Shown here in pieces: positions 15,145-23,492 of a DNA stretch of 64,000 nt. The translations under genes and the position numbers were made by a program. Under the pieces are notes generated by a model. It made no database searches, had not been told where the DNA came from, and saw only the letters and a program-made list of their open reading frames with translations. How positions within the stretch are numbered: position 1 is the stretch's first letter; each line of letters starts with the position of its first letter. Source of the DNA: Paractinoplanes pyxinae (GTDB taxonomy: Bacteria; Actinomycetota; Actinomycetes; Mycobacteriales; Micromonosporaceae); contig NZ_JAPNTZ010000005.1 of the NCBI RefSeq assembly GCF_026626335.1, positions 1 to 64,000 on the forward strand, given 5' to 3'.

Positions 15145-16160
15145 CACCGACGCCCCTGATGGGGCTGGTCACCGGGTTCTGGAGTTTCAAGACGTTCGCG
15201 GCCGCGGTGGAACTGGATCTGTTCACCCGGCTGGCCGGCGGTCGCACGATCACCGTCGCCGAGGCCGAAGACCAGCTGGGGCTGCCCGAACGCCCGGCCG
15301 ATCTGCTGCTCACCGCGTGCGCCTCGCTCGGCCTGCTGGAACGGCACGGCGACGGCTACCGCAACACCGAGCTCGCCGAGGAGTTCCTGGTCAAGGGCAA
15401 GCCGTACTACTTCGGCGGACAGGTCACCTACTGCGACCAGCGCACGTACCTGCCCTGGCACCGGATAGGCGAGGCCCTGCGCGAGGATCGGCCGCTCACG
15501 TGGGATCCGGCCACTCAGGAGTCCATGTTCGACACTGCCGATCCCGTGATGCTGCAGAGCTTCTGGGGCGCGATGCACTCCACGTCCGTCTTCACCGCGA
15601 AATCGCTGGCCCAGCACGTCGATCTGAGCCACAGCAAGCGGCTGCTCGACGTCGGCGGCGGCTCAGGTGCGTACGCGATCGAACTTTGCCGTTCGCTGCC
15701 CGGCCTCACCGCCACCGTGTTCGACCTGCCGCACGTCTGCGAGATCGCCGCCGCCAACGTCGCCGAAGCGGGACAGAGCGACCGCATCGGCGCCACGCCC
15801 GGCGACTTCCTGCGGGACGACAGCCTGCCCGGCGGTCACGACGTCGTGCTCTTCAGCATGATCCTGCACGACTGGGACGAGCCGGCGAATCAAAGGCTCC
15901 TTTCCCATGCGTACGAGGCCCTGGAGCCCGACGGCTGCGTGGTGATCTCGGAGTTGCTGCTCGACGCCGACCGCACCGGACCGGCGCCGGCCGCGCTCAT
16001 GGGCATGAACATGCTGGTCGAGACGGTTGGCGGCCGGAACTACTCCGACGCCGAGTACGCCGGCTGGCTGGCCGCAGCGGGCTTCACCGACATCCGGACC
16101 GTCCGCTTCGACGCCCCCGGCGCCAACGGAGCAGTGGTCGGCGTCAAACCGGCGGGCTGA
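15138..16160 (+). CDS. O-methyltransferase (acetylserotonin/hydroxyindole OMT type)
   Basis: A 340-residue SAM-dependent O-methyltransferase of the plant-like OMT family common in polyketide tailoring. Residues 1-90 form the dimerisation winged helix (FAAAVELDLFTRLAGG, then LPERPADLLLTACASLGLL). The catalytic half has motif I LLDVGGGSGAYAIELCRSLP and the conserved GDFL and SMILHDWDE, whose His is the usual catalytic base. The ATG at 15138 follows CGGGAGA and overlaps the upstream gene. No polyketide or peptide synthase is nearby, so its acceptor is unknown. Confidence 0.88.
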   Translation: MLTPTPLMGLVTGFWSFKTFAAAVELDLFTRLAGGRTITVAEAEDQLGLPERPADLLLTACASLGLLERHGDGYRNTELAEEFLVKGKPYYFGGQVTYCDQRTYLPWHRIGEALREDRPLTWDPATQESMFDTADPVMLQSFWGAMHSTSVFTAKSLAQHVDLSHSKRLLDVGGGSGAYAIELCRSLPGLTATVFDLPHVCEIAAANVAEAGQSDRIGATPGDFLRDDSLPGGHDVVLFSMILHDWDEPANQRLLSHAYEALEPDGCVVISELLLDADRTGPAPAALMGMNMLVETVGGRNYSDAEYAGWLAAAGFTDIRTVRFDAPGANGAVVGVKPAG

Positions 16161-16878
16161 GGGGCGGCGGGCTCAGCAGGGTGAGGATTGCGCCCGGATC
16201 CTCGACGTGGGCGTTGTGCCCCAGCCCGGGCAGCGCCACCGGAGCGCTGGACGCCGGCACCATCCGGTCGTGTTCGCCCCGCGCGAGCACGACCGGCACC
16301 GGCGACGCGGCCACCAGCGCCGCCACCCCCGGATCGCCCACCGCGAAGGCCCGCTGGTCGAAGGCCGGCTGCCACCCGTGCTCGGTCTGGACGACCGCGG
16401 CCTCGGGCGCCTCGAACAGCAGCCCTTCCAACCCGGCCACCCGCAGGTGCCGCTGCGCCGCCTCGGCCCGGGTCGCGTAGACCGGCGCCGACCTTTCCGC
16501 CATCGCCGCCGCGCGGGCCAGTTCCTCGTCCGACCACTCCGCCTTGATGCCCAGCCCCACCACAGCCAGCACTCCCGGCCGGGTGGCCAGGTGCAGCGCG
16601 ACCACGCCGCCGAACGAGTGCCCGACGATCACCGTTCCCCGCGGGTCGACCAACCCCGCCACCGCCTCGGCCACGCTCGCGAACGAGTACGACGGCAGCG
16701 GCGCCGATCCCCCGTGCCCGGGCAGATCGGGAGCCACCCACGCCGCGTCCCCGAGCATGCCGGCCAGCCCGAGCCAGACGTTGGCGGTGGCCCCGAGGCC
16801 GTGCAGCAACAGATAGGTGGGCGACGTCTCGCCGCCGCTGAGCACACGCAAATCGGTCACCCGGACAGCATGCCCCAC
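16144..16878 (-). CDS. Alpha/beta hydrolase
   Basis: A 244-residue cytoplasmic alpha/beta hydrolase. Motifs are the oxyanion strand LLLHGLGATANVW (HG at residues 26-27), the nucleophile elbow VGHSFGG, the acid in VVLARGEHDRMVP, and the catalytic His in LGHNAHVEDP. It probably acts as an esterase, lactonase or C-C hydrolase. It is convergent with, and overlaps by 17 bp, the O-methyltransferase gene. No lid domain of note, so substrates are likely small. Confidence 0.85.
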   Translation of the reverse strand: MGHAVRVTDLRVLSGGETSPTYLLLHGLGATANVWLGLAGMLGDAAWVAPDLPGHGGSAPLPSYSFASVAEAVAGLVDPRGTVIVGHSFGGVVALHLATRPGVLAVVGLGIKAEWSDEELARAAAMAERSAPVYATRAEAAQRHLRVAGLEGLLFEAPEAAVVQTEHGWQPAFDQRAFAVGDPGVAALVAASPVPVVLARGEHDRMVPASSAPVALPGLGHNAHVEDPGAILTLLSPPPLSPPV

Positions 16879-16950
16879 CGATGCTTGAGATCCACGTCAC
16901 GCGTACGCCGTACTGTCAGGAATCTCCCAGCTCAGGCGCAACAGGAACGC

Positions 16951-18234
16951 GTGATCGCACCCAGTACCGTGGGCGCGGTGAAATGGACCAGGAAGACGAC
17001 GCTCGCGGTTTCGGCAGCCCTCGTGGTCCTTGTTGTGGTGGCGTTCGTGCTGGTGCGGCGCGGGTCGTCCGGCAGCGATGAGAACACGGCGACCCCGGCC
17101 CCGGCCGGCAATGAGCCCTCGGCTTCGGCCACTCCGGCGGAGACGCCGTGGACGGGCACGTGGGCGGTCGCGGTGCAGAACGGTGGTCCCGCTTTCGAAC
17201 GGCAGACCGTACGGCAGGTGGTCCGCACGAGCATCGGCGGGGACACCGTACGCATCAAGCTCTCGAACGAGTTCGGCAGCGACCCGCTGACCGTCAGCGC
17301 CGTCTACGTCGCGGCCCACCAGCAGGCCAGCACGGTCGACGCGAGCACCAACGCGCACGTGACCTTCGACGGCGGCGACTCGGTGACCATCGAGGCCGGC
17401 CAAACCGCCGTGAGCGACCCGGTCCAGTTCAGTCTGCCCGCGGGCGGCGACATCGCGGTCAGCGCCTACGTCCCGCAGCGCATCGGCTCGGTCACCCAGC
17501 ACGCGTTCGCCAACCGCAACAACTACGTCGCCTCGGGCAACCAGAGCACCAAGGGCGCGCTGTCCGGCGTCAAGACCTTCGACCAGTACGCGTTCCTGGC
17601 CGGCATCGACGTGCAGAACGCCGAGTCGGCGGGCGCCGTCGTCACGCTGGGCGCCTCGATCACCGACGGTTTCGACTCGACGTTCAACGAGAACCGGCGC
17701 TGGCCCGACCAGCTCGCGCGGCGGCTGGTCAGCGGCGGGCAGCCGGTCGGCGTGCTCAACGCGGGGATCAGCGGCAACATGCTTCTGCAGGACGGATCGG
17801 GGCAGAGCGCCATCAACCGGTTCGACCGGGATGTACTCGCTCAGACCGGCGTCAAGTGGGTCGTGGTCTCGGACCTGGCGATCAACGACCTCGGCGGCGA
17901 CAACCCCAGTGGCGACGACCTGATCGCCGGGCTGCAGCAGCTGATCCAGCGCAGCCACGACGCCGGGATCAAGATCTTCTGTGCCACTCTCACGCCGTAC
18001 AAGGGAGCTGGTTATTGGAGCGAGAACGGTGAGGCCGGCCGCGACGCGTGGAACGACTTCGTCAAGGCCGACGGCAGCGGCTGCGACGCGGTGATCGACT
18101 TCGACACGGCCACCCACAACGCGAGCGACCCGACCAGCTACAACAGCCGCTACGACACCGGCGACCACCTCCACCCGAACGACGCCGGGATGGAGGCGCT
18201 CGCCGCGGCGGTCGACCTCAAGCTGTTCGCCTGA
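16951..18234 (+). CDS. Membrane-anchored or secreted SGNH/GDSL hydrolase
   Basis: About 427 residues. An N-terminal hydrophobic segment (TTLAVSAALVVLVVVAFVLV) is followed by a Ser/Pro/Ala-rich linker, so the enzyme is exported and may stay anchored. A beta-rich domain comes first, then the SGNH catalytic domain: block I VVTLGASITDGFD with the nucleophile Ser, block II AGISGN, block III region VVSDLAINDLGG, and block V GDHLHPNDAG with the Asp and His. It would deacylate polysaccharide or lipid esters outside the cell. GTG at 16951 has AGGA upstream; GTG at 16978 is a possible shorter start. Confidence 0.85.
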   Translation: MIAPSTVGAVKWTRKTTLAVSAALVVLVVVAFVLVRRGSSGSDENTATPAPAGNEPSASATPAETPWTGTWAVAVQNGGPAFERQTVRQVVRTSIGGDTVRIKLSNEFGSDPLTVSAVYVAAHQQASTVDASTNAHVTFDGGDSVTIEAGQTAVSDPVQFSLPAGGDIAVSAYVPQRIGSVTQHAFANRNNYVASGNQSTKGALSGVKTFDQYAFLAGIDVQNAESAGAVVTLGASITDGFDSTFNENRRWPDQLARRLVSGGQPVGVLNAGISGNMLLQDGSGQSAINRFDRDVLAQTGVKWVVVSDLAINDLGGDNPSGDDLIAGLQQLIQRSHDAGIKIFCATLTPYKGAGYWSENGEAGRDAWNDFVKADGSGCDAVIDFDTATHNASDPTSYNSRYDTGDHLHPNDAGMEALAAAVDLKLFA

Positions 18235-18240
18235 GACGAG

Positions 18241-18969
18241 TCAGGCGGCGCCGCCGTTCGCGTACAGGGTCTGGCCGTTGATCCACCGGCCGTCGGGCCC
18301 GGCCAGGAACGAGACGCTGCGCGCGATGTCGTCGGGGGTGCCCAGGCGCGAGAACGGGTTCGCCGCGGCGATCCGGTCGATCAGCTCCTGCGGCTTGCCG
18401 TCGGTGAACAGGGGCGTGTCGGTCGGGCCGGGCGCCACGGTGTTCACAGTGACGTCGCGGCCGCGCAGCTCACGGGCCAGGATGAGGGTCATCGCCTCGA
18501 CGGCGCTCTTACTTGCCACGTACGCCGCATAGGTCGGCTGCTGCAGCCGGACCACCGAGGTCGACACGTTGATGAGCGCGCCACCGGCCCGGAGCCGCCG
18601 CGCCGCCAGCTGCGACACGATGAAGGCGCCACGGATGTTGGTGCGCATCATGCGGTCGAAGTCATCCAGTTTCATCTCGGCCACCGGCGCCAGCAGCATG
18701 ATGCCGGCCGGGTTGACCACCACGTCGACCCCGCCGAAGCGCTCCTCGGTGGCGTCGAAAAGCGCGGTCATCGCCTGCTCGTCGGCCACGTCACCGCCGT
18801 ACGTGAAAGCCTTTCCGCCGTTGGATTGGATCTTGGCCACGACCTCGTCGGCGGCGGCCTGGTTGCCCGCGTAGTGCACGGCCACCGCCAGGCCGTCGGC
18901 CGCGAGACGCTCGGCCACCGCCCGGCCGATGCCGCCCGACCCGCCGGTGACGATCGCAACCCTGCTCAT
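18241..18969 (-). CDS. Short-chain dehydrogenase/reductase (classical SDR)
   Basis: A 242-residue NADP-type SDR. The cofactor motif is TGGSGGIG near residue 9, the usual NNAG motif is replaced by NPAG (VVVNPAGIML), and the active site is intact: Ser in NVSTSVV and YVASK. The C-terminus RWINGQTLYANGG is standard. The start at 18969 has GAGGG about 9 nt upstream. It is divergent from a TetR gene with a long dyad in the 69-bp gap, so it is very likely repressed by that TetR. The substrate is unknown. Confidence 0.88.
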   Translation of the reverse strand: MSRVAIVTGGSGGIGRAVAERLAADGLAVAVHYAGNQAAADEVVAKIQSNGGKAFTYGGDVADEQAMTALFDATEERFGGVDVVVNPAGIMLLAPVAEMKLDDFDRMMRTNIRGAFIVSQLAARRLRAGGALINVSTSVVRLQQPTYAAYVASKSAVEAMTLILARELRGRDVTVNTVAPGPTDTPLFTDGKPQELIDRIAAANPFSRLGTPDDIARSVSFLAGPDGRWINGQTLYANGGAA

Positions 18970-18991
18970 GATGACCATCCCTCAGTAGTAA

Positions 18992-19023
18992 ACAAGCTGT
19001 CCATTTAAAAGTAGACGGCTTGT
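18992..19023. promoter_or_regulatory. Probable TetR operator between SDR and TetR genes
   Basis: ACAAGCTGTC at 18992-19001 and GACGGCTTGT at 19014-19023 form an inverted repeat (9 of 10 pairs) around a 12-nt AT-rich spacer. It lies between the two divergent start codons. Confidence 0.6.
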
Positions 19024-19038
19024 CCATATACTGCAAGG

Positions 19039-19641
19039 GTGAGTGACCTGGGGAACGGCCTGCGACGCGGCCGCGGACGCCGACCGGCCGAGGCCGTGCG
19101 CGCCGCGGCCCTGACCGCGACCGGCGAGATGCTGTTCGAGAGCGGCCTGCCCGGCCTGACCTTCGACAAGGTCGCCCAGCGGGCCGGCGTCAGCAAGATG
19201 ACCTTGTACAAGTGGTGGCCCTCCCCCGGCGCGCTCGCCTTCGAGGCCTACTTCGCGGCCGTCGAGCCCCGGCTGGCGTTCGAGGACACCGGCGACATCG
19301 AGCACGACCTGCGAAATCAACTGCGTTCCTTCGTACGCCTTCTGACGGCCGACCGTGGCGGCCCGGTGATCGCGGCGTTGGTGGGCGCCGCCCAGTCCGA
19401 CCCCGGCCTGGCCACGGTGCTCGCCTCGCAATACACAGTGCCCCGGCGCACCCTGGCCGTCGAACGCCTCCGCCGCGCCCAGCAGGACGGCCAGATCGCC
19501 CCCGACGTCGATCTGCAGGTAGTCGTCGACCAGCTGTGGGGCGCCTGCTACCACCGCCTGCTGATGCCCGCCGAGCCCCTGACCCTGGACTTCGTCGACG
19601 CCCTGCTCCGCAACCTGCTGCGCGGCATCACTCAGACGTAG
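19039..19641 (+). CDS. TetR family transcriptional regulator
   Basis: A 200-residue TetR regulator. The HTH is at about residues 20-65: AALTATGEMLFESGLPGLTF, then DKVAQRAGVSKMTLYKWWPS. The C-terminal domain has PDVDLQVVVDQLWGACYHRLL and LTLDFVDALLRNLL, as in the TetR_C_16/AcrR-like group. GTG start at 19039. It is divergent from the SDR and probably represses it and itself through the dyad at 18992-19023, released by the SDR substrate or a related compound. The 3' end overlaps the convergent pseudogene by 10 bp. Confidence 0.88.
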   Translation: MSDLGNGLRRGRGRRPAEAVRAAALTATGEMLFESGLPGLTFDKVAQRAGVSKMTLYKWWPSPGALAFEAYFAAVEPRLAFEDTGDIEHDLRNQLRSFVRLLTADRGGPVIAALVGAAQSDPGLATVLASQYTVPRRTLAVERLRRAQQDGQIAPDVDLQVVVDQLWGACYHRLLMPAEPLTLDFVDALLRNLLRGITQT

Positions 19642-20202
19642 GGCGCGACCGCCGCCGCCATGAGCCCCGAACTCAAATAGCCGTCGAACCGATGAAAATC
19701 CACCAGCCCCAGGTACGCCTCGTCGTGGTGATCGACGTCGAACCGGTCCCCCAGCCTTTTCGGCACGGCGATCAGGTCCCCGGGGTCGGCGATGTTGACC
19801 CACCGCCCCACGTTGGGCGGCCGCTGCCCCCGCCCTGCGCGTGGCTCCGGCACGAGCCCTTCGAACACCACCTCCGGCAGGGCGAGCGGCGACCCTGCAC
19901 CGGCTTGGTCACCGGCCCTTGAGCCGCCTCGTCCGGCACCCCGTGGGCGACCAGCCACTGCCAGGCCCACTCCCGCTCGACCGGGGTGAGATCGTCCAGG
20001 TCGAGCGCGTCCCCTTGAGCCTCGTCGTGCAAAAGATGCGCGTAGTAGGCCGCTTCGACGGCCGGCGCCGCTTGCCCGAGCCCGGCGTCGCGATAGCCCT
20101 TGGCCAGGCTCGCGGTCCATCCCTCCCCCAAGGCCGCCGCCGCTTCCTCCGGCGTCATCCCGTCCTTGCGGTTCCAGATCCGTGCACCCCGACGATCGCC
20201 AT
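19632..20202 (-). pseudogene. Decayed serine-peptidase-like (alpha/beta hydrolase-like) gene
   Basis: Two frames together give the two ends of one actinobacterial serine-peptidase-like family. The start reads MAIVGVHG and should continue as IWNRKDGMTPEEAAAALGEG, but one base is missing near 20179, which shifts the frame. The N-terminal part then runs through EAAYYAHLLHDEAQGDALDL to about 19915. The C-terminal part follows in another frame: GSPLALPEVVFEGLVPEP and WVNIADPGDLIAVPKRLGD. The middle of the protein is missing, so the locus is roughly half the family length as I recall it. Two independent lesions argue for a pseudogene rather than a sequencing slip. Confidence 0.7.
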
Positions 20203-20298
20203 GAGTCCCCTTCGGATGCCGGCGTTCCGTCGATTGTGCCGCGCGACAGCAGGTGCCGCCGCTCGCCGGGTCTGGGCTGTCAACCCGTCCCGGATGGC

Positions 20299-21705
20299 TT
20301 ACGGCACCACCGGCTCGGGTTGCGCGGCGGCGTAGCGGTTGCTCAGGCGGCGGTAGGGACGGCTGCGCAGGGCGATCGCGGTGATGATGAGGCCGGCTAC
20401 GCCGGTGAGCATGAAGACCAGGGCCAGGCCGCGGGCGGCTCCGGTGCCGAACCAGCTGCCGATGAGGCGGGCGCCGGCTCCGTCGGTCATGAAGGGGATG
20501 AAGACGAACTGGGCCACCGGGGCGATCAGGAAAGCGGTTAGTGGGGACGCCGCCTGTTCGACGCTCTGGGCGAAGCCGAAGACGCGGCCCTGGCGCTCGT
20601 AGGGCACCACCTTCTGCAGGATCGTCTGCTCGGCGGCCTCGGCGTACGGCACGACCAGCATGTACGCGTACAGGCCGACGGCCAGCCAGATCACCGAGTC
20701 GCGCAGGGGGAAGAGCAGGGTCACCGTCCAGCAGACGATGTTGACCATCAGCAGCAGCCAGACCGGGTTCTTGCCCAGGCCGGTCCTCGAGATGAGCAGG
20801 CCGCCGACGATGAAGCCGGTGCTCAGGACGCCCCACAGCAGGCCCCAGCCCTGCACGGACATCATCGACAGGCCGTACGCGTCGAGCAGCGCCATGAAGA
20901 CGCCGCCGAGCAGGTTGTTGAAGGCCGAGAAGATGATCAGCGCGGTGAGGCCGGGCACCTGGCTGATGATGCGGATCGTGCCGCGCAGATCGATCTTGCT
21001 AACGGAAGGCTGGTCGGGCGCGGGTTCGCCGGTGGCCGCGGTGACGTTGGCCGGCTGCGCGGGGGCCGGGGCGGCGGCGGCTGCGGCCGGCTCGGTCAGG
21101 CCGGTCGGTACGCGTACGAGACCCAGATGCACGATCGAAAGCGCAAGCACGACGATCGCCGCCACCAGCACCCAGAACATTCCGCCCAGGGCCACCAGCA
21201 GACCGCTGATCACCGACGTGACCAGGAACGACACTCCGGACGCGGTGCCGACCAGGCCGTTGGCGCGGTCGCGCGTGTCCTCCTCGATGAGCGCCGTCAC
21301 CATCGTCGGCAGGGCGATCGTGCGAATGTTGCCCGCGATCACCCCGACCATCAGCAGGACGATCAGGATCCACAGGGGCACGCCGGCCGGGTTCCGGAAC
21401 TCCTCGCGTGGGGTCAGCTGATAGATGACGAGCGACACCACGTACAGAATCAGGGACACCCCGGCCGAGATCTGCATCATCAGCTTCTTGGGGTGGTTGT
21501 CGACGAGGCTGCCGAACCAGATGCCGGTGAGCGCGGTCAGCACCAGGAACACGCCCGAGATGACGCCCGTGGCGAAGACCGACTGGGTCTCGAGGTAGGT
21601 GTAGAAAGTGATCGCGAACCACACCGTGAAGTTGGTGACCGACACGAGCAGCGTGTTGACCAGCAGCTGGTAGAAGACGCGCACGTGACCCCGGATAGCC
21701 CCCAT
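20299..21705 (-). CDS. MFS transporter
   Basis: A 468-residue major facilitator with about twelve transmembrane segments in two halves, separated by a long Ala/Pro-rich cytoplasmic loop (about residues 190-235). The motif-A-like loop after helix 2 reads GSLVDNHPKKLMM. The N-terminal helices (VNTLLVSVTNFTVWFAITFY) and the EQTILQKVVPYERQGRVFG loop match drug-exporter-type MFS proteins. The start at 21705 lies 15 nt from a palindrome at 21720-21741, a likely operator. Substrate unknown; multidrug or metabolite efflux is probable. Confidence 0.85.
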   Translation of the reverse strand: MGAIRGHVRVFYQLLVNTLLVSVTNFTVWFAITFYTYLETQSVFATGVISGVFLVLTALTGIWFGSLVDNHPKKLMMQISAGVSLILYVVSLVIYQLTPREEFRNPAGVPLWILIVLLMVGVIAGNIRTIALPTMVTALIEEDTRDRANGLVGTASGVSFLVTSVISGLLVALGGMFWVLVAAIVVLALSIVHLGLVRVPTGLTEPAAAAAAPAPAQPANVTAATGEPAPDQPSVSKIDLRGTIRIISQVPGLTALIIFSAFNNLLGGVFMALLDAYGLSMMSVQGWGLLWGVLSTGFIVGGLLISRTGLGKNPVWLLLMVNIVCWTVTLLFPLRDSVIWLAVGLYAYMLVVPYAEAAEQTILQKVVPYERQGRVFGFAQSVEQAASPLTAFLIAPVAQFVFIPFMTDGAGARLIGSWFGTGAARGLALVFMLTGVAGLIITAIALRSRPYRRLSNRYAAAQPEPVVP

Positions 21706-21719
21706 GACCACGACCCTAT

Positions 21720-21741
21720 GACCTGAAGCACGCTTCAGGTC
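21720..21741. promoter_or_regulatory. Palindromic operator between MFS and peptidase genes
   Basis: GACCTGAAGC at 21720-21729 and GCTTCAGGTC at 21732-21741 are perfect 10-nt arms around AC. It sits between the divergent MFS and M48/M56 genes, close to the MFS start. No regulator gene is adjacent. Confidence 0.6.
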
Positions 21742-21789
21742 CACCGACTTCGGGTGTGAGACTGTGGTGCTCGGGTGTTGGGAGGCGAC

Positions 21790-22719
21790 ATGTTCGACCA
21801 CTTCGTGGTCTCCGTCGTGATTTGTCCGGTGCTGGTGGCGCTGGCCGTACGGTGGCTGGCCGACCGCCTGCGCCCGGAGGCCGCGGTCACCGTGCTCGTG
21901 ATGTCGATCGTCACCGCGGCGGCCGCCTGCCTGATCAGCCTGACGGCGTTCGCCCTCAAGGCGGTGGCCGAGGTGCACGCCGTGGGCCGGTGGCTCGGCT
22001 ATTCGGATTCGATGGTGCGGGCCGACACCGGCCACGAGCCGTGGGTGTCCTGGTTGTCGGTCGCGCTGCTGGTGGTGGCCGTCGCCGGCATGGTCCGGGT
22101 GTGGCGGCAGCACCGCCGCGAGCTGGGCATCGCCCGGGAGTTCAGCGGGCTGCCGGTCGACGCCGACCGGGTCACGATGATCGACGACTCCCGCGCCGAG
22201 GCGTTCGCCGTGCCGGGGCCGCCCGGGCGGGTCGTGGTGACCACCGGCATGCGCTCGGTTCTGGACGACAAGCAGTACCGCGCCCTGCTCGCCCACGAGC
22301 GTGCCCACCTCGACTCCCGCCACCACGCCCTCGTGCTGTACGCGCGGCTGGCCGCCGCCGTGCACCCGGTCTTCCGATGGCTGACCCGCCGCATCGACTT
22401 CCTGGTCGAGCGGGCCGCCGACGAACGCGCGGCCGAGAAGCTGGGCGACCGGCGTGTGGTGGCCCGGGCGATCGGCGCGGCCGCCCTGCGCGCCTCGGAG
22501 GCCCGGCTCGGCCTCTCGATGGCGCCCGGCCGGCGTGACCTGCGCGGGGCCGGAGTGGTTCCGCGCCGGGTGGCTTCGCTGCTCGCCCCGCGCTACGCCG
22601 CCCGGCTGCTGATGCTGGTCGCGGTGCCCGTGGCGGTGGCCGCGGGGTCGGTAGTCTGGACCGGCGAGTGCGTGGCCGATCTGGGCGAACTGCTGTACGC
22701 CGCGGGCATGCTGCATTAG
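21790..22719 (+). CDS. BlaR1-like M48/M56 membrane metallopeptidase
   Basis: A 309-residue membrane-bound zinc peptidase. Three hydrophobic helices precede a cytoplasmic catalytic domain containing HERAH (His169, Glu170, His173), with the downstream zinc ligand expected in VERAADERAAEKLG; a further hydrophobic segment lies near residue 275. In the standard systems such proteins are paired with a BlaI/MecI repressor that they cleave, but none is adjacent here. GGAGG at 21781-21785 supports the start. It may process a regulator elsewhere or act in membrane-protein quality control. Confidence 0.82.
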   Translation: MFDHFVVSVVICPVLVALAVRWLADRLRPEAAVTVLVMSIVTAAAACLISLTAFALKAVAEVHAVGRWLGYSDSMVRADTGHEPWVSWLSVALLVVAVAGMVRVWRQHRRELGIAREFSGLPVDADRVTMIDDSRAEAFAVPGPPGRVVVTTGMRSVLDDKQYRALLAHERAHLDSRHHALVLYARLAAAVHPVFRWLTRRIDFLVERAADERAAEKLGDRRVVARAIGAAALRASEARLGLSMAPGRRDLRGAGVVPRRVASLLAPRYAARLLMLVAVPVAVAAGSVVWTGECVADLGELLYAAGMLH

Positions 22720-22743
22720 GAACGCGAACGGGGAGCACGGAAC

Positions 22744-23430
22744 GTGAAGGTGGCCGACGCGAGGGCACTCGCCGCCGACCTGATGACGCAGCACCGCCTG
22801 ACCGGCTGGCGGCTGGTCTTCGACAACGCCCGCACCCGCGCCGGCGTGTGCCGCTTCGACCGTAAAGAGATCGGTCTTTCCCGCGTCCTGACCGAGCTGC
22901 ACTCCGTCGAGCAGGTGACCGACACGATCCTGCACGAGATCGCGCACGCCCTGGCCGGTCCGCGCCACGGCCACGACCGGGTGTGGCAGGCCACCGCGCG
23001 GCGCATCGGCTGCTCGGCGACGCGGTGCGTGCCGGCCGACGCGCCCCGGGTCGAGGGGGTGTGGGAGGGCAGCTGTCCCGCCGGTCACCGGGTCACCGCC
23101 CATCGGCGTCCCGTCCGCGTACGGTCGTGTCCCACCTGCTCGCGCGGCTTCGACGTGTCGGCCCGTTACACCTGGACCAGGGCCGGCCGCCCGGCGCCGA
23201 TGCACCCCCGCTACGAGAGTGAGCTGGCCCGCCTGCTGGCTCAGCCGCCGGCGCCGGTCGCCGTGGCGGTGCGGGTCGGCCAACGCGTACGCCTGACCGG
23301 CGCCGGCAAGTATCACGGCCTCGCCGGCACGGTCACCAAGCGCGGGCGCAGCCGCTACCAGGTGCAGACCAGCGCAGGCCTGCTGAGCGCGCCGTTCACA
23401 GCAGTGGAACCTCTGCCACCCGACGCCTGA
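22744..23430 (+). CDS. SprT-like zinc metallopeptidase with C-terminal KOW-like domain
   Basis: A 228-residue SprT-family protein. The metal site is ILHEIAHALAGPRHGHD (His64, Glu65, His68 and a later His), followed by a zinc-ribbon-like segment with the cysteines of GSCPAGH and SCPTCS. Residues about 180-222 (VRVGQRVRLTGAGKYHGLAG and after) resemble a KOW/SH3-like domain, which could bind nucleic acid. Eukaryotic SPRTN cleaves DNA-protein crosslinks; bacterial members are little studied. GTG start, 24 nt after the M48/M56 gene, so co-transcription is likely. Confidence 0.8.
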   Translation: MKVADARALAADLMTQHRLTGWRLVFDNARTRAGVCRFDRKEIGLSRVLTELHSVEQVTDTILHEIAHALAGPRHGHDRVWQATARRIGCSATRCVPADAPRVEGVWEGSCPAGHRVTAHRRPVRVRSCPTCSRGFDVSARYTWTRAGRPAPMHPRYESELARLLAQPPAPVAVAVRVGQRVRLTGAGKYHGLAGTVTKRGRSRYQVQTSAGLLSAPFTAVEPLPPDA

Positions 23431-23444
23431 GGGCGGCGCTCAGC

Positions 23445-23479
23445 AAAAGGCCGGAACCGCAGCGCGGCCCCGGCCTTTT
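23445..23479. terminator. Bidirectional terminator between sprT-like and metQ
   Basis: AAAAGGCCGG at 23445-23454 pairs perfectly with CCGGCCTTTT at 23470-23479 over a 15-nt loop. The A- and T-tracts on either side suit both converging genes. Confidence 0.8.
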
Positions 23480-23492
23480 CAGGAAACGAGCG

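Noticed and set aside
13162..19641. Secondary-metabolite cluster around the O-methyltransferase
   Set aside because: Tailoring-like enzymes and regulators are present but no PKS, NRPS, terpene synthase or RiPP core.
21706..23316. N-terminal extension of the MFS reading frame to over 1000 residues
   Set aside because: The extension is His/Arg/Gly-rich and lies antisense to the peptidase and SprT-like genes; the transporter begins at 21705.
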